Below, piece after piece: positions 60,570 through 64,000 of a stretch of DNA of 64,000 nt. The notes beneath the pieces are model-generated. The model was not told the DNA's origin. It saw only the letters and a list, made by a program, of their open reading frames with translations, and did not search any database. How positions within the stretch are numbered: position 1 is the first letter of the stretch; each line of letters starts with the position of its first letter. The translations under genes and the position numbers were made by a program. The stretch is from Clusia tigrina (Eukaryota > Arthropoda > Insecta > Diptera > Clusiidae): assembly GCA_920105625.2 (NCBI GenBank), contig OV050032.1, positions 5,656,129-5,720,128 on the forward strand. Reading direction: 5' to 3'.

Positions 60570-60740
60570 CACTGCTTCTAACTGTTGCATTTTCAGTCTT
60601 GGGATGATGAAAGTCGTACAAGAACTGTCAACTACACAGTTTTTAATATTTCAATAGATAACTGGACAGTGCGGCTCTGATGATAATGAGAGCCTTGGCC
60701 AGTCGCCGAGAAAATATGGTCTCCCCTTGGGGGAGTTGTA
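60570..60740 (+). mobile_element. LINE 3' UTR fragment
   Basis: Same sequence as the 3' end of the element at 57460-58230 (GTCGTACAAGAACTGTCAAC, CCAGTCGCCGAGAAAATATG). Only the UTR is present. Confidence 0.8.
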
Positions 60741-62373
60741 CAGTTTTTCTTCTAGTTGAGCATTTTTCTGTGTCTCAATTTCTAGTTCTTGACTTTGTAA
60801 TTGATTTCTTTGCCATTTCCTGATCGGAACAGGTGGAAATACACTTCTTATTTTGATGTGTGACTAATCTTATTCATACTTCTTCATTATGTGTTCTGGT
60901 ACAATTCACGGTTCATTTGTCGCTCTCAACCCTTTGGCAGCAATTTTCACATGCAGCCATCACATTCATAGGCCCAAGAGTAATGCCCACATTCACGCTG
61001 CGACAAGTGCACATGAAAAGAAAACTCTTTACTTCTGCGGACTTTCTTGTTACGCACTTTACTGGATTCAAGTGGACGAAAGAAAAATGAATAGCATAGA
61101 AAAAAGGGAAAAGAATAATTAGAAAATAATGCAGAAAGTGAAATAAGAAGAGAAAAATCGAGTCAACTGGCATAAATTGAAATAAAAGTGGTTAAATCAA
61201 GTCAAAGTCAGGTTGGTAGCTCAGCGGCAACGCGACAGGCAGCCTGCCAGTCTGCCACTGAAGAGTACGTGTATTTTTCTCGTGTCCATATATGCTCAGG
61301 TTGCTTGTTGGCCATTAAAGCAGATTGAAACGACAATTCTGGTGATACTGACATTTACCAAAAATGCTACTGGCACAAGTGACTGGTTGGTAAGATTGCC
61401 AAGCCACAATTTCAAGTGCAACGGGAACTGTGCTTGAACAAAAAGGCAACACCACAAACTACACGCACCGATGCAGAGCCAAATGGAAGCACAGTGACTC
61501 AAATGGAAGTAAGAAGAGAATATTAAAAACTTGTTACTTGCGTTTATTTATTTTATTATTTGTCCGACAGCAGAAGTTGAAGGCGAAGTGTTCGTAGAAG
61601 ACGCAGAAGTAACTGCTGCGAAGTATGACTATGAAAGCCGAAAAGAAAGATTAGATATGAAAATGAAAAGCACAGCATCACGTGCCTCAGCTCAACGGTA
61701 ATGAATGAGTGAACACTTGTTCGCCACCGGGCTCTTCATGGCTTCAACGAAGCTGCACAGCTGTCCAACCGGGCACTTCTCGCAGTTTGCCAAATATTAA
61801 ACGAGACCAGTTTTCTAATACAAAAACAAATAGAAAAAAAATTGGAAAAAATAGGAAAAAACACAAAAAGCAAAACAACAGATCGAAATACAAAGTCATC
61901 AACGTGCCTGCATATGTGTATCAAAGAAAGCGTACGCACGCGTTGCAGGATGATGGGCACAAAAAGTCGCTATTCACTCGGATTTGACTGCTGGAAATGC
62001 AGAACCATTTCAAAGTTAATGATGTGCGGAGCAGTGTTGTCAGACGTACTCGTACAATAATTGCAGTATACATACCATAATTGGGAGCTCCGAGCAATGA
62101 AGCTGCACTCTGTTCCCTGGTTACAATGGAGACGAGCAGAATACGTACATAAATGGAAAAAAACTTGGAAATTGTTTCTCCTGCTGGTAGAATTAGTGCT
62201 GAACAGATTTTGTTTTCACAGCCAGTGGCGAATCACGCAGTTGGGGATTTGACGGAAATAAATCAGCTGTGCATATTGCAGGCGAATGTGAGAAATCTAA
62301 CGAGGGAACTCTTATTGGCGATACCTCTCAAAGCCAGATGTATTCAATATGTTCAGAAGTAGAGAGAGCTAAG
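60741..62373. other. Unassigned intergenic DNA
   Basis: No supported gene, RNA or mobile element. Confidence 0.4.
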
Positions 62374-62767
62374 CATAGAGTAAAGAAATAAGAGTCACAA
62401 TCTGAAATGTCACTCATTTTTCGACATGGAAGTGATCGGTCGGGGCTAGTAACCTGAGAACACAGAGAAAAGAAGTTTAAAAGTCAAACGGGAAAGCAGT
62501 GAATTAAAGCAGACGGACATTGTACACGAATTCACTAAAAATCGTGGTGGATCCACTAAAAATCACTGTGAATCCACTCAAAATCATGGTGCGTCCGCTA
62601 CGGACGCTGGCAGCGAAAAAGACTTTCCCTTCTCTGTGTTCTCTGCTAGTAACAGAGTGGCGCTGCGATATGAAAATGAGAGCAATTGAGTAATTGGCGC
62701 TATTAGCAGAGCCACCATACAAAAAGTTTGTTGTTCGAGAATGTGACTCTTATTTCTTTACTCTATG
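62374..62767. mobile_element. MITE with CATAGAG ends, copy interrupted by an hAT MITE
   Basis: Outer ends CATAGAGTAAAGAAATAAGA and the matching TTTACTCTATG close an element colinear with 50644-50838, apart from 200 extra bases at 62454-62653. It lacks a clear target duplication of its own. Confidence 0.9.
62454..62645. mobile_element. hAT MITE subfamily A nested in another MITE
   Basis: CTGAGAACACAGAG start and CTCTGTGTTCTCTG end, with three 21-bp internal units. Perfect 8-bp duplications CTAGTAAC (62446-62453, 62646-62653) flank it. The empty site is visible in the sister copy at 50724-50737 (GGGGCTAGTAACCAGAG). Confidence 0.95.
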
Positions 62768-63044
62768 GTTAAAGGCATCGCTCTACAAATTCCATTGATT
62801 CCGGTTCAGTACCATAGATGCATCAAACCAAAAACATTCTGTCGAAAAGGAGTAGAAAAACACACACTATGGCATGAATGCTCTGAGAAGCTTAGACTAT
62901 CCAAAAAGCAATTTAGAGATGAATATGGAGATAGAAAAGAACAAACGAATTGTGGTTAGCAACGCAGTCAGAGTCAATCTAAATCTAGCCCACAATGTTC
63001 TTATGGATTTATAGCCACCAAAATGTTAAGAATACGCAATTCCA

Positions 63045-63235
63045 TACCATAATTAAGTCTGACTGCAAGCCGTTGGGGGAATGAGTACTAGCTACAGAGG
63101 CCTTTGAATCGAAGAGAAAAGGATTTTACAGAAAGAAGCATTTTGGAGACCAAGCCCGTTGCCGGATTTGAACCTCCGACCCTCGGGGTGTGAGTCTAGC
63201 GTGCTTACCACTAGACCACAGAGGGCGGCTGATTA
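63045..63235 (-). mobile_element. SINE (copy 5) with the best-preserved tRNA-like head
   Basis: On the minus strand an A-box TGGTCTAGTGG (63218-63208) and a B-box GGTTCAAATCC (63174-63164) are spaced as in a tRNA. The family body and GCTTGCAGTCAGACTTAATT tail follow. Acceptor and anticodon stems do not pair well, so it is not a working tRNA. Confidence 0.8.
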
Positions 63236-63499
63236 TAAAACTACCTCCGATACATAGTGTAAAAACTCACGATTCCTACACTAACTTGACTGCCAAAAGC
63301 CATGTTTAACCTTACGTAAAACTGATGCTACGTCGACTCCTTTCCAATATGCTCAAAATTTGTGGATAAATCTTTTTTAACGAAGGTTCTTTGATACCTG
63401 CTCTAAAGAATTTAAAGCTTAAATCCCTGCCGAAGCTCTTTTTTAAAGAAGATCTCTCTGAGTGTCTCATTTTGTGATTGGACACTTTTAAGTATAATT

Positions 63500-64000
63500 A
63501 GAAATTCAAGTAGTTAGGAAGGTAGATAGTTACGTAAGGCGGGCACTTAAGCCATCATTGACCCCTTGTGATACCGCATGAGACATCAGCTCCCATCCCT
63601 TTCAAAGGTCCAGCCATTTGGAGCTTTTAATGAAGCAGTTAATGGAGCTAATCTTTTTATTTGAGATATCCCCCAAAGGGTCCAGAAAGTAGTCGCTTCG
63701 GAAAGTGTGCCTCCTTCTGGACAGCGCTGGACACGTGCACAACAGGTGAGCAATGGACTCTTCCTCCTCCTCGTAAATTCAACTCCTGCAGAAGTCGTTA
63801 GAGACAATCCCCAGCCTCCTTCTGGACAACTCTGAACACATACATAACAGGTGTACTATGGACTCTACCTCCTCCTCGTCCATGCAACTCCTGCAGAAGT
63901 GGTTAAAAGCAATCCCCAGCCTCCTTCTGGACAACGCTGGACACATGCACAACAGGTGAGCAATGGATTCTTCCTCCTCCTCGTAAATTCAACTCCTGCA
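63500..64000 (-). mobile_element. LINE 3' end with a tandemly repeated 105-bp tail segment, cut by the window edge
   Basis: GCCTCCTTCTGGACA recurs at 63709, 63814 and 63919. On the minus strand each unit encodes a CxxC...HLLCxC knuckle-like segment ending in LSRRR. The middle unit keeps CRSCMDEEEVESIVHLLCMC. The others have TGA in place of the second cysteine codon. The left part (63500-63700) is a 3' UTR beginning with a GGTAGATAG run. Confidence 0.8.

Noticed and set aside
63164..63231. Candidate tRNA gene on the minus strand
   Set aside because: A and B boxes are good, but acceptor and anticodon stems do not pair and SINE body sequence follows directly, so it is a SINE head.

Overview
The window reads as nuclear DNA of a higher fly, probably an acalyptrate and possibly a tephritid fruit fly. 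This rests on short GT-AG introns, compact coding exons with fly-like start contexts, many CA, CT and GTT simple repeats, and a heavy load of class II mini-elements and LINE fragments. The species assignment is inference; no mitochondrial or rRNA marker is present. There are no operons, CRISPR arrays or bacterial-type features.

Only three protein-coding genes can be supported, and each can be spliced from start to stop codon. (1) A 509-residue SLC17/sialin-like anion transporter lies on the minus strand (coding 11565 to 7228, six coding exons, one GC-AG intron). (2) A 508-residue nexin-dynein regulatory complex subunit, DRC2/CCDC65, lies on the plus strand (30496 to 33112, six exons). (3) A MAIP1-like mitochondrial protein of about 283 residues lies on the minus strand (35579 to 33347, three exons). 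DRC2 and the MAIP1-like gene converge tail to tail, and their candidate polyadenylation signals lie so that the 3' UTRs probably overlap. The three genes have no evident shared pathway: membrane transport, motile cilium or sperm flagellum, and mitochondrial inner membrane.

The rest, over 90 percent, is intergenic or intronic and rich in repeats. 0-7 kb: a palindromic MITE, a MITE with CA...TG termini, a duplicated module carrying 18-bp minisatellites, a LINE 3' fragment and a tRNA-derived SINE. 12-16 kb: a decayed LINE with an hAT-type MITE inside it. 18-21 kb: a further MITE, a SINE piece and several short tandem repeats. 22-30 kb: LINE 3' ends, an hAT composite, a SINE split by a MITE, a LINE lacking its RT core, and a decayed Ty3/gypsy pol region. 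36-40 kb: UTR- or promoter-like sequence, a dispersed repeat pair and another SINE. 42-48 kb: a 102-bp tandem array, a LINE and a large 41-bp satellite of about 47 copies. 50-64 kb: a MITE with clean 7-bp target duplications, a Harbinger-like element carrying a MADF-like ORF, a 16-bp hAT scar, more LINE pieces, a 163-bp tandem repeat, a MITE-in-MITE nest and, at the edge, a LINE tail tandemly repeated in 105-bp units.

The most informative structure is the transposon stratigraphy. A family of hAT MITEs with CAGAGAACACAGAG ends and 8-bp target duplications has landed in a LINE, in another MITE and in unique DNA. One subfamily carries an internal 21-bp minisatellite that varies from one to seven units between copies. 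No gene-like novel system was found; nearly all other long open frames are by-products of tandem repeats.
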